A DNA stretch of 64,000 nt from Skermanella sp. TT6 (GTDB lineage Bacteria; Pseudomonadota; Alphaproteobacteria; Azospirillales; Azospirillaceae). Both the position numbers and the translations under genes were made by a program. The notes beneath the pieces were generated by a model. The model made no database searches and was not told where the DNA came from. It was given only the letters and a program-made list of their open reading frames with translations. Shown in pieces: positions 47,399-55,414 of the stretch (position 1 is the stretch's first letter; each line of letters begins with the position of its first letter). The stretch covers positions 1,371,501 to 1,435,500 of the forward strand of contig NZ_CP067420.1 in assembly GCF_016653635.2 (NCBI RefSeq). The letters are read 5' to 3'.

Positions 47399-48406
47399 AT
47401 GGAGACGCGGGCAAGCTACCTTCTGGTCGGGGTCTTCACGCTGTTCCTGATGGGCTGCCTGTTCGCCTTCACCGTGTGGCTGGCCAAGTCCGGCTTCGAG
47501 GAGGCGGGATCGTCGCGTTACCAGATCCTGTTCACCGGTTCGGTCGCGGGACTGCAGGAGGGAAGCCCGGTCCGCTACCGGGGCATCGCGCTGGGCACGG
47601 TGCGCGACATCCGCCTGGACCCGAGGAACATCGGTCGGGTCCGGGTCGTCATCGAGGTCGCGGCGAACACGCCCATCAAGGAGGATGCGATCGCCTACCT
47701 GGCCCTGGAGGGGCTGTCCGGCGCCGTCTACGTGGAGATCTCCGGCGGAACGCAGGAAAGCCCGCTCCTGAAGGCGGAGGACGGCGATCTGCCGATCATC
47801 CAGAGCCGTCCGTCGTCCCTCGCGGCGCTGGTCGAGACGACCCCCGAACTGCTGAACCGGCTGGTCGGCCTGTCCGGCCAGCTCACCGGGTTCCTGACGG
47901 CGCAGAACCAGGCCGAGGTCTCCCGGATCCTCGTCAATGTGCGGACCATGACCGAGCATCTCGCCAGGGCCGCTTCCGGCGCGGAGGGGACCTTGGCGGA
48001 AATGGGAGCCACTCTCGGCATGGTGAACGGCCTCGTCCTGGACCTGCGCGACCATGCCGGGCGCCTGACGGACGGTGCAGACGCGACGCTCGGCCAGGCG
48101 CGTGCCACGCTGGGCGGCGTCGGCAGGGACGCCGGCCGGGTTACGGCGGATGTCTCGCGCCTGACCGGCGAACTGCGGACACTGGCGGCGTCGCTCAACC
48201 GGACGACCCTGGAGGCCGAGGCGCTGGTCAAGGAGAACCGCGAGCCGATCGCCGACTTCACCGGCACCGGCTTATACGAGTTCACCCTGCTGATCGCCGA
48301 GCTGAGGGGCCTGGTCAACAATCTGGCCCGGGTGACGACCCGCCTGGAGCGCGATCCCGGCGATTTCCTGTTCGGCGGAACCCGGCAGGGCGTGAGCGTG
48401 GAGTGA
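47399..48406 (+). CDS. MlaD-type MCE-domain periplasmic lipid-binding protein
   Basis: The 335-residue product has an N-terminal membrane anchor (about 8-29) and one MCE domain (about 38-120) with LFTGSVAGLQEGSPVRYRGI and the G-x-V element VRDIRLDP. A long alpha-helical tail of about 180 residues follows, longer than E. coli MlaD and more like the needle-type MCE proteins. It starts two bases after the ATPase stop. Confidence 0.92.
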   Translation: METRASYLLVGVFTLFLMGCLFAFTVWLAKSGFEEAGSSRYQILFTGSVAGLQEGSPVRYRGIALGTVRDIRLDPRNIGRVRVVIEVAANTPIKEDAIAYLALEGLSGAVYVEISGGTQESPLLKAEDGDLPIIQSRPSSLAALVETTPELLNRLVGLSGQLTGFLTAQNQAEVSRILVNVRTMTEHLARAASGAEGTLAEMGATLGMVNGLVLDLRDHAGRLTDGADATLGQARATLGGVGRDAGRVTADVSRLTGELRTLAASLNRTTLEAEALVKENREPIADFTGTGLYEFTLLIAELRGLVNNLARVTTRLERDPGDFLFGGTRQGVSVE

Positions 48407-48410
48407 GCCC

Positions 48411-49079
48411 ATGAGACCGCCTGTCCCGGTTCCGCTCTCCGCGCGGCTCCTGCCTGCCTGCTGCATGATCCTCGGCCTGCTCGCGGCCTGCGCGCTGCCG
48501 GGATTCTCGCCGCCGCCCAAGCTCTTCACCCTGACGCCCAAGAACACCTTCGCGGACGGATTGCCGGTGGTCCGCTCCCAGATCCTGATCGAGCCGCCGG
48601 TCGCCGCAGCCGGGATCGATACGGGGCGGATCGCGCTGAGCCGTGCCCCCACCAGCCTCGACTACTATGCCGGGGTCAGCTGGACCGACCGGGCGCCGGC
48701 CATGGTCCAGACCCTGATGGTCGAGAGCTTCGAGAACTCCGGCAAGGCGCTCTCCGTCGGGCGCGACACCATCGGCCTGCGCTCCGACGTCATCCTGAAG
48801 AGCGAGTTGCGCGAATTCCAGGCCGAGTACGACCCGGCGGTGGAAAATGCGCCTCCGCGCGTCCATGTTCGCATCAACGCCAAGCTGGTCGCGATGCCGC
48901 GCCGGAGCATCGAGGCCAGCAGGACCTTCGAGGCGTTCGAGCCCGCCCGCAGCGCGGGCTTCGAGGACATCATCGCCGCCTATGACGAGGCGCTGGGAAA
49001 GGTGCTGCGGCGCCTGGTCGAATGGTCGCTGGCCGAGACGGCGAGGCTCGACCGTGAAAGTACACGCCGGAATTCCTGA
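48411..49079 (+). CDS. ABC-type transport auxiliary lipoprotein (PqiC/MlaD partner type)
   Basis: The 222-residue product has a lipoprotein signal with lipobox LLAAC at about residue 27, then an ABC_trans_aux (DUF330) domain with FTLTPKNTF and a C-terminal helix LVEWSLAETAR. Such lipoproteins anchor MCE transport systems to the outer membrane. It lies four bases after the MCE gene. Confidence 0.88.
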   Translation: MRPPVPVPLSARLLPACCMILGLLAACALPGFSPPPKLFTLTPKNTFADGLPVVRSQILIEPPVAAAGIDTGRIALSRAPTSLDYYAGVSWTDRAPAMVQTLMVESFENSGKALSVGRDTIGLRSDVILKSELREFQAEYDPAVENAPPRVHVRINAKLVAMPRRSIEASRTFEAFEPARSAGFEDIIAAYDEALGKVLRRLVEWSLAETARLDRESTRRNS

Positions 49080-49085
49080 GGAGCG

Positions 49086-50057
49086 ATGTCCAGAACCATC
49101 CTGGCCCTTTTCATGGCCGCCATCACCGTGCCTGCCCTGTCCGTCCCGGCCCATGCCCAGGAGCCGCAATACCTGACCATCGGCACCGGCGCGGTCACCG
49201 GCCTCTACTATCCCGCCGGCGGCGCCGTCTGCCGGATGGTCAACCGCGCCCGCACCCAGCACGGCATCCGGTGCGCGGTGGAGGCCACGGAAGGATCGCT
49301 GTCCAACCTCGGCGCCCTGCGCACCGGCGAGATGGACATGGCCGTGACCCAGTCGGACTGGCTCTTCCACGCCCACAAGGGCAGCGGCCGCTTCCATGAC
49401 CAGGGACCCCACGGGGAACTGCGCTCCGTCTTCGCGCTTCACGGCGAGCCCTTCACGGTGGTCGCGCGTGCCGGGGCCGGCATCGACGCGTTCGACGACC
49501 TGAAGGGCAAGCGGGTCGGTGTCGGCGAACCCGGTTCGGGCAACCGGGCGATGATGGATACGGTCATGAAGGCCTGGGGCTGGACGGCGCGCGATTTCAG
49601 CTTGGCATCGGAAATGCCCGCGTCGGAACAGGCGGAGGCGCTGTGCGACAACCGCGTGGATGCCGTGGTCTATGCGGGCGGCCACCCCAACGGCCTGGTC
49701 CAGCAGGCCGCGTCGGCCTGTTCGGTCAAGCTGGTCGGCATCGACGGCCGGCCGGTCCGGAAGCTGCTCGGCGACGGTCCCTATTACGCGCGGGTGGTCA
49801 TACCGGGCGGCATGTACACCGGCAACCCGGACGATGTGGAAACTTTCGGCGTCAGGGCCGTCCTGGCCACCACCGCCGCGGTGGATGCCGGCCTGGTCTA
49901 TCAGGTCGTGAAGACGGTGTTCGACGATTTCGATGCCTTCAAGCGCCTGCATCCGGCGCTCCAGTCCCTGGAAAAACCCTCCGTCGCCGCCGAAGGCCTG
50001 GCGGTTCCGCTGCACGACGGCGCCATGCGTTACTTCGAGGAAGCGGGCATGAGATAG
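49086..50057 (+). CDS. TAXI-family TRAP solute-binding protein
   Basis: The 323-residue product has a signal peptide (about 1-24, ending AHAQ). The TAXI fold begins with LTIGTGAVTGLYYPAGGAVC; ATEGSLSNLGALRTGEMDMA and LKGKRVGVGEPGSGNR follow. TAXI proteins normally deliver carboxylates or glutamate to a fused DctQM membrane subunit, but none is nearby. It lies only six bases behind the lipoprotein gene of the Mla operon, so it is likely co-transcribed with lipid-transport genes. Confidence 0.88.
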   Translation: MSRTILALFMAAITVPALSVPAHAQEPQYLTIGTGAVTGLYYPAGGAVCRMVNRARTQHGIRCAVEATEGSLSNLGALRTGEMDMAVTQSDWLFHAHKGSGRFHDQGPHGELRSVFALHGEPFTVVARAGAGIDAFDDLKGKRVGVGEPGSGNRAMMDTVMKAWGWTARDFSLASEMPASEQAEALCDNRVDAVVYAGGHPNGLVQQAASACSVKLVGIDGRPVRKLLGDGPYYARVVIPGGMYTGNPDDVETFGVRAVLATTAAVDAGLVYQVVKTVFDDFDAFKRLHPALQSLEKPSVAAEGLAVPLHDGAMRYFEEAGMR

Positions 50058-50080
50058 CAGGGAGCGGCGGCCCGTCGACT

Positions 50081-50851
50081 TTACCGGGACAGATGCTCTT
50101 CAAGGATCTCCCGCGCGAGGCTCAGCGCCTCGGCCCGTTCCATCCCGGCCGCCAGGCGGGGGTCGTAGAGGGTCCGCAGCAGCAGTCGGTCCATGGATCC
50201 CAGTTCCTGGTAGCCGACCCCGTCGTCCAGCAGCGACGTCGGATCGTCCGGAGTCTCCCCGAAGAAGCCCATGCTCTGGAAGATCTCCTCGAGCAGGCAG
50301 GCACCGACCGCCTGGGGCGGCAGCGCACCGGCATTGATGTGGATCTTGGAGCTGCGCATCTCTCCGCCGACCGCGGAGGGCAGGGCGATGCAGGTGAAGG
50401 GCTGGTCTCGCCTGCCGTCGATCGGATCGACGAAGAAGGGCCAGTAGCCGGCACGGTTGGTCAGATAGACGTCGATGTCGCCGGCCCAGAGGGGATTGTC
50501 ATGGACCGTGACACCCTCGCCGGTGAGTTCCGCCAGTTCGGTGGCGATCTCCTCGATCCTCGGCAGCCAGTCGCCGCCCGCGTCGCCCCGTACCGCGATG
50601 TCGATCGGCCGGGTCCACTTGGTCAGGGGGCGCCTGACATTCATCTCGTTGGCGAGCGCCCCGCGGTCGAACAGCCCGACGGCCCGCGCCAGCCACTGGG
50701 GGCGCGATCCCGCCGGATCGGGCGGAGCCGCCATGGCCAGCGCCGGCAGGCCGGATGCCATGGCATGGGCCTCGCCCGCGGCCACGGCACCATGGCTCCA
50801 GGCCGCCATCAGAAGCACGGCACAAGGTATCCCGTAGCAGCGCGCATCCAT
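50081..50851 (-). CDS. Exported DUF2927-like protein
   Basis: The ATG at 50851 gives 256 residues with a signal peptide (about 1-25, ending AVAA). The mature part contains a regular KWTRPIDIAVRGD strand, IHINAG, and CLLEEIFQSMG followed by a final helix, a pattern I associate with DUF2927 proteins of alphaproteobacteria. LLEEIFQSMGF resembles an altered HExxH helix. The function is unknown. The frame continues upstream but without conserved character. Confidence 0.65.
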   Translation of the reverse strand: MDARCYGIPCAVLLMAAWSHGAVAAGEAHAMASGLPALAMAAPPDPAGSRPQWLARAVGLFDRGALANEMNVRRPLTKWTRPIDIAVRGDAGGDWLPRIEEIATELAELTGEGVTVHDNPLWAGDIDVYLTNRAGYWPFFVDPIDGRRDQPFTCIALPSAVGGEMRSSKIHINAGALPPQAVGACLLEEIFQSMGFFGETPDDPTSLLDDGVGYQELGSMDRLLLRTLYDPRLAAGMERAEALSLAREILEEHLSR

Positions 50852-51051
50852 GGCTATGATCCTGTCGGCGGCCTTCAGCGGCGACGATAACGTAACCGAT
50901 TTGCCGGCCGCGCTGTTCCAGGACGACGGTGCGCTCGTGCACGCCATGCGGGGATAGGCCGAAAATCTCGAATGCCCGTTCAAAGTTTGTGGGTTAAACT
51001 GATGACGTGACCCGGCGGTAAACCGGGCTTCGGAGACGGGAATTTTCGGCG

Positions 51052-51801
51052 ATGACCGATTTCGGATCGCTGTCACGCGGCGAGCTGCAGGCAATGGCCG
51101 AGGCGGCGCGCGAGGTGATGAATTGTCAGCGCGTGCTGGCGAAGACCGGCGACAACATCGTCGGGGAGGTTCTGCGCGGGGCCGGCACCTTCTACGAATG
51201 GCGCCATTATCCTCCCGGCGACGTCTATGACGCCGAATTCCACGCCCAGTACTATTATCATGCCCACCCGGAGGACGAACGGGTCTCCGGTGAGCATGGC
51301 CATTTCCATACCTTCCTGCGGCCGCTCGGCATGCCGTCCGGCATCACCGCGGCGCGGATCCCGGACTCCAGGGACCAGGGCGGCGAGAACGATGCGCTAT
51401 GCCACATCGTCGGCATTTCGATGGACCGCGCCGGCCTGCCCATCCGGCTGTTCACCACCAACCGGTGGGTCACCGGCGAAACCTGGTATTCGGCTTCCGA
51501 CGTGGCACGGATGCTGGAGTGCTTCGTCATAGACCATGCCCGGCCTTCCTGGGCCGTGAACCGCTGGATCACCGCCCTGGTCCGCCTGTTCAGGCCGCAG
51601 ATCGTGGGGCTGCTGCAGGCCCGCGACGCCGAGATCGCCCGCTGGCAGGAAAAGCGGCCCGGTTCCGACGTCTACGAGGACCGCGACTTGGAGGTCGTTT
51701 CGGAGCATTGGGTCTCCATCGAGGATCAGATCGCGCGGATCGAGCTTGCCCTGGCGAAGGCCCGCCGCCGGGAGAACGCCGCCGCCCGGGAGGCGTGTTG
51801 A
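51052..51801 (+). CDS. Uncharacterised conserved protein, possibly DUF6969
   Basis: The 249-residue product begins MTDFGSLSRGELQAMAEAA. It is rich in His, Trp and Tyr in its first half (EWRHYPPGDVYD, YYYHAHPEDERVSGEHGHFHTF), which suggests a metal- or haem-binding beta region. A helical C-terminus contains VNRWITALVRLFRPQIVGLL. I recall a similar family of unknown function in alphaproteobacteria (DUF6969), but that name is not certain. It has no signal peptide. It is divergent from the DUF2927-like gene. Confidence 0.7.
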   Translation: MTDFGSLSRGELQAMAEAAREVMNCQRVLAKTGDNIVGEVLRGAGTFYEWRHYPPGDVYDAEFHAQYYYHAHPEDERVSGEHGHFHTFLRPLGMPSGITAARIPDSRDQGGENDALCHIVGISMDRAGLPIRLFTTNRWVTGETWYSASDVARMLECFVIDHARPSWAVNRWITALVRLFRPQIVGLLQARDAEIARWQEKRPGSDVYEDRDLEVVSEHWVSIEDQIARIELALAKARRRENAAAREAC

Positions 51802-51934
51802 ACGCAAGACGCGGCGTGACTCCGCATCGCATGGCTTCCGACAAGGCTGGAGTGGCACCGCTTGGCTCGTCTCGACATATCCGCGTGACGCGGTTTTCGC
51901 TCCCAGTGACTGCTTTGATCCGTACCGAATTATC

Positions 51935-51949
51935 TTAAGCATTGGTTAA
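51935..51949 (+). promoter_or_regulatory. CtrA-type binding site
   Basis: The sequence TTAA-GCATTGG-TTAA fits the alphaproteobacterial CtrA consensus TTAA-N7-TTAA. The wider sequence is a direct repeat of TTAAGCATT with an 11-bp period (51935-51943 and 51946-51954). It lies 89 bp before the DUF2336 start codon in a locally AT-rich stretch, a typical promoter distance. Confidence 0.65.
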
Positions 51950-52037
51950 GCATTTTTCCGGATCATGGTTTTACTACGAAAAGGTGGAACCGGCTTCGCG
52001 CCGCCCTGTCCCGCGGTGCCTGAACGCGACTGGAAAC

Positions 52038-53150
52038 ATGACCGAACACCTGACCCAACGGGATGTCGAACGGCTTCTGGCGGATCCGTCTCCGCAGACC
52101 AGGGCCGAGATGGCCGCCAAGGTGGCCGCAAGCTTGGAAAGCGTGAAACTGACCGACGGCGAGCGCAAGCTGGCCGAGGGCATCGTTCGGGTGATGGCGC
52201 GCGACGCCGCCGAGCGCGTGCGCCAGGCGCTCGCGGAGAATCTCAAGTCTTCCCTGAGCCTGCCGCGGGACGTGGCCCTGACGCTGGCGCGCGACGTGGA
52301 GGCGGTGGCGTTGCCGGTCCTGGGGGCTTCCTCGGTCCTGACCGACGACGACCTGATCGAACTCGTCCGCACCGGCACGGCCGCCAAGCAGACCGCGATC
52401 GCCGGCCGGCCGGAAGTGAGCGCCGAAGTGGCCGACGTCCTTGTCGAGTCGGCCCCGGAGCAGGCCGTGGCTCGGCTGGTCGCCAACCCGGGCGCAACGA
52501 TCCCCGAGGAGAGCCTGGGCCGGGTGCTGGACCGCTTCGGCGACAGCCCCGCCGTCCAGGAACCGCTGGTCCACCGCGACCAGCTGCCGGTGACCGTCGC
52601 CGAACGGCTGGTCGCCCTGGTCTCCGATACGCTCCGCGACTATCTCGTCACCCATCACGAACTCCCCGCCGGGATCGCCAGCGACCTCGTCCTGCAAAGC
52701 CGGGAGCGGGCGACGGTTTCGCTGTTCACCGACGGCAAGGACGATGCCGACGTGGAACGGCTGGTCGAGCAGCTTCACCTCAACGGGCGCCTGACCCCGT
52801 CGCTCATGCTTCGGGCGCTGTGCATGGGCGACGTCGCCTTTCTGGAGGCGAGCCTATCCCTGCTCGGCAAGGTTCCGCTGACCAATGCCCGCCTGCTGAT
52901 CCATGATGCCGGGCGGCTCGGCCTGAAGTCGCTCTACGAGCGGGCGGGACTGCCCGCCCGGCTGTTGCCGGCCTTCCGCGTCGCGGTCGATGTCTCCCAC
53001 GAGACCCTGTTCGACGGCGAGCCGGGGGACCTGGACCGCCACCGCCGCCGCATGATCGAACGCATCCTGACCCAGTACGAGGATCTTGCGTCGGACGACC
53101 TCGACTACCTGCTCAACAAGTTGGGCGATCTGGTCGAACCGGCGGCCTAG
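52038..53150 (+). CDS. DUF2336-domain protein
   Basis: The ATG at 52038 gives 370 residues, all-helical and HEAT-like, beginning MTEHLTQRDVERLLADPSPQTR with a KLTDGERKLAEGIVRVMARD repeat-like segment. DUF2336 proteins are common in Rhodospirillales and relatives and have been linked to motility or cell-cycle control, but their activity is unknown. A CtrA-type box lies upstream. The TAG stop overlaps the left end of a MITE-like repeat, so the original C-terminus may have been changed by the insertion. Confidence 0.85.
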   Translation: MTEHLTQRDVERLLADPSPQTRAEMAAKVAASLESVKLTDGERKLAEGIVRVMARDAAERVRQALAENLKSSLSLPRDVALTLARDVEAVALPVLGASSVLTDDDLIELVRTGTAAKQTAIAGRPEVSAEVADVLVESAPEQAVARLVANPGATIPEESLGRVLDRFGDSPAVQEPLVHRDQLPVTVAERLVALVSDTLRDYLVTHHELPAGIASDLVLQSRERATVSLFTDGKDDADVERLVEQLHLNGRLTPSLMLRALCMGDVAFLEASLSLLGKVPLTNARLLIHDAGRLGLKSLYERAGLPARLLPAFRVAVDVSHETLFDGEPGDLDRHRRRMIERILTQYEDLASDDLDYLLNKLGDLVEPAA

Positions 53151-53305
53151 AGCGGTCCCTGATCAGGTTGAACCGCTCCGATCCTCGCAGCCGGCCGTTC
53201 CACTCGGCGCCCAGCGGCTCGATGCAGGGCGGAGGTGATGCGGGCAGGCGATCTTAGGTTGCGCCCATGGCGCAACGCATCGGATCAGCTGTTTCGGGCG
53301 GATCT
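53148..53305. repeat. MITE-like repeat, copy 1
   Basis: This stretch begins TAGAGCGGTCCCTGATCAGG at the stop codon of the DUF2336 gene. It carries a central hairpin GTTGCGCC-CAT-GGCGCAAC (53258-53276) and ends in degenerate sequence near 53300. Its reverse complement aligns, with scattered mismatches, to the repeat at 61626-61808, including the AACGGCCGGCTGCGAGG and GCATCACCTCCGCCCTGCAT segments. The right end is less conserved than the left. Confidence 0.7.
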
Positions 53306-53323
53306 ACCCGATGGGGTGCAGCG

Positions 53324-53872
53324 CTAGAAACTCGGCGGCGTGCAGGCGCTGACGACCTCGCAGACCTCGTCCCCGACCGTCCGGAAACGGTGCGGCAGCC
53401 TGCTGTTGAAGTAGTAGGCGTCGCCGGGACCCAGCACCCGGCGCTGGTCGCCGACGGTGACCTCCAGCTTTCCCCGCAGTACGACGCCTCCCTCCTCGGA
53501 GGCGTGGCGCAGCATGCTCTGCCCGGTATCCGCCCCCGGCTCGTATCGCTCGTGTATGATCTGCAGCGCCCTTGAACCCAGGTCGCGCCCGACCTGGGCA
53601 TAGCGGATCGGCCCGTCGCTGATCACCGCCAGTTCCTCCGCCCGGAAGAACACCTGCTCGCGCGGGGCCTGCTCCATCGAGAAGAAGTCCGCCAGGCTCA
53701 TCGGAATGCCGTCGAGCACCTTCTTCAGCGACCCGACCGAGGGGCTCGACCGGTTCTGCTCGATCAGCGAGACCGATGCGTTGCTGACCCCGGCGCGTTT
53801 CGCCAGTTCCCGCTGCGACAGGCCGTGCATCTCGCGGATTGCCCGCAACCGGGCGCCCACATCGAAGTCCAT
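53324..53872 (-). CDS. XRE-family transcriptional regulator with cupin domain (PuuR-like)
   Basis: The 182-residue protein has an N-terminal helix-turn-helix (about 6-60, with GLSQRELAKRAGVSNASVSLIE) and a C-terminal cupin (about 105-180, with EEGGVVLRGKLEV and LGPGDAYYFNSRLPHR). PuuR of E. coli has this arrangement and represses putrescine catabolism. The gene is divergent from a class III aminotransferase. The 195-bp gap between them holds an 18-bp palindrome, a likely operator. Confidence 0.9.
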   Translation of the reverse strand: MDFDVGARLRAIREMHGLSQRELAKRAGVSNASVSLIEQNRSSPSVGSLKKVLDGIPMSLADFFSMEQAPREQVFFRAEELAVISDGPIRYAQVGRDLGSRALQIIHERYEPGADTGQSMLRHASEEGGVVLRGKLEVTVGDQRRVLGPGDAYYFNSRLPHRFRTVGDEVCEVVSACTPPSF

Positions 53873-53893
53873 CGCCGCCGTCCCTGTTAAACC

Positions 53894-53911
53894 TGTTGAG
53901 TATATTCAACA
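53894..53911. promoter_or_regulatory. Operator candidate TGTTGA-N6-TCAACA
   Basis: A perfect 6+6 bp inverted repeat with spacer GTATAT lies 22 bp upstream of the regulator start and about 157 bp from the divergent aminotransferase start. The position suggests that the XRE-cupin protein represses its own gene and perhaps the aminotransferase. A further TGTTAAA-like half lies just to the left. Confidence 0.55.
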
Positions 53912-54067
53912 AGAACATTGCGGGCTGGCAAGGCTTCATATTGACCCGACTTCGGGCCGGAAAGCGCTTGTCGATTTTCTTGAGCGTGGCTTACGCTGAC
54001 TATCGGTGTGGATGGACCGTTTTGTCCACCCCTTCGCAGTTCCCTCATTCTTCAAGGAGAACCCGTC

Positions 54068-55399
54068 ATGGACGGCATCACGACGCCCAGCCAGCCGAAC
54101 AATCTCGAAGCTTTCTGGATGCCGTTCACCATGAACCGGCAATTCAAGAAAGCGCCGCGCATGCTGGTGTCGGCGGAGGGCATGTATTACACGTCCCAGG
54201 ACGGCCGTCGGATCCTCGACGGCGCCGCCGGGCTGTGGTGCGTCAACGCGGGGCACCGCCGCCCCAGGATCGTCGAGGCGGTCCAGCGCCAGATCTCGGA
54301 ACTCGACTACGCGCCGGCCTTCCAGATGGGGCATCCGCTGGCGTTCGAGCTGGCGTCGCGGCTGACCACGATCATGCCGGGCGACCTGGACCATGTCTTC
54401 TTCACCAACTCCGGCTCCGAATCGGTCGATACTGCCTTGAAGATCGCGCTGGCTTATCAGCGGGCTCGGGGCGAAGGGACCCGGCAGCGGCTGATCGGCC
54501 GCGAACGCGGCTATCATGGCGTCGGCTTCGGCGGGATCTCGGTCGGCGGCATCGTCTCCAACCGCAAGTTCTTCGGCAGCCTGCTGAACGGCGTCGACCA
54601 CATGCCGCACACCCACGACAAGGCGCACCAGGCGTTCAGCCGCGGCCAGCCGGAATGGGGCGGCCATCTGGCCGACGAGCTGGAGCGCATCGTCACCCTG
54701 CATGACGCCTCGAACATCGCCGCCGTCATCGTGGAGCCGGTCGCCGGCTCGACCGGCGTGCTGATCCCGCCGCAGGGCTATCTCCAGCGGCTGCGCGAGA
54801 TCTGCGACAAGCACGGCATCCTGCTGATCTTCGACGAGGTCATCACCGGATTCGGCCGTTTGGGCGCCAGCTTCGCCACCGAGCATTTCGGCGTCATGCC
54901 CGACATCGTCTGCACCGCCAAGGGCATCACCAACGGCACGATCCCCATGGGGGCCGTGTTCGTGCGCAAGCAGATCTACGACGCCTTCATGACCGGGCCG
55001 GAAGGCGCCATCGAGCTGTTCCACGGCTACACCTATTCGGGCCACCCCGTCGCCTGCGCCGCGGGCCTGGCCACCCTGGACACCTACCAGGAGGAGGGGC
55101 TGTTCCAGCGCGCGGCCGACCTTGCGCCCTATTGGGAGGAGGCGGTCCACAGCCTGAAGGGCGCCCGCCATGTCATCGACCTGCGCAACCTGGGCCTGAT
55201 CGCCGGCATCGAGCTGGAACCGCTGCCCGGCCAGCCGACCAAGCGGGCCTTCGAAGCCTTCCTGAAATGCTACGAGCGCGGCGTGATGATCCGGACCACC
55301 GGCGACATCATCGCCATGTCCCCGCCGCTGATCATCGAGAAGGCCGAGATCGACCGGCTGTTCACCACCGTGCGCGAGGTGCTGGAAACCATCGAGTAG
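54068..55399 (+). CDS. Class III PLP aminotransferase (omega-amino acid/polyamine:pyruvate type)
   Basis: The ATG at 54068 follows AAGGAGA and gives 443 residues. It has the N-terminal FWMPFTMNRQFK of beta-alanine/putrescine:pyruvate aminotransferases, GSESVDTALKIALAY, the cofactor Asp in IFDEVITGFGR, and the Schiff-base Lys in CTAKGITNG. Likely amino donors are beta-alanine, putrescine or a related omega-amine, with pyruvate as acceptor. The context of PuuR-, PuuB- and PuuA-like genes points to polyamine catabolism. Confidence 0.9.
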   Translation: MDGITTPSQPNNLEAFWMPFTMNRQFKKAPRMLVSAEGMYYTSQDGRRILDGAAGLWCVNAGHRRPRIVEAVQRQISELDYAPAFQMGHPLAFELASRLTTIMPGDLDHVFFTNSGSESVDTALKIALAYQRARGEGTRQRLIGRERGYHGVGFGGISVGGIVSNRKFFGSLLNGVDHMPHTHDKAHQAFSRGQPEWGGHLADELERIVTLHDASNIAAVIVEPVAGSTGVLIPPQGYLQRLREICDKHGILLIFDEVITGFGRLGASFATEHFGVMPDIVCTAKGITNGTIPMGAVFVRKQIYDAFMTGPEGAIELFHGYTYSGHPVACAAGLATLDTYQEEGLFQRAADLAPYWEEAVHSLKGARHVIDLRNLGLIAGIELEPLPGQPTKRAFEAFLKCYERGVMIRTTGDIIAMSPPLIIEKAEIDRLFTTVREVLETIE

Positions 55400-55414
55400 G
55401 CCGCCCGGCCGGCA

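Noticed and set aside
51846-51862. Sigma-54-like TGGCACCGCTTGGCT
   Set aside because: The spacing between the GG and GC elements is one base short, which sigma-54 promoters do not tolerate.
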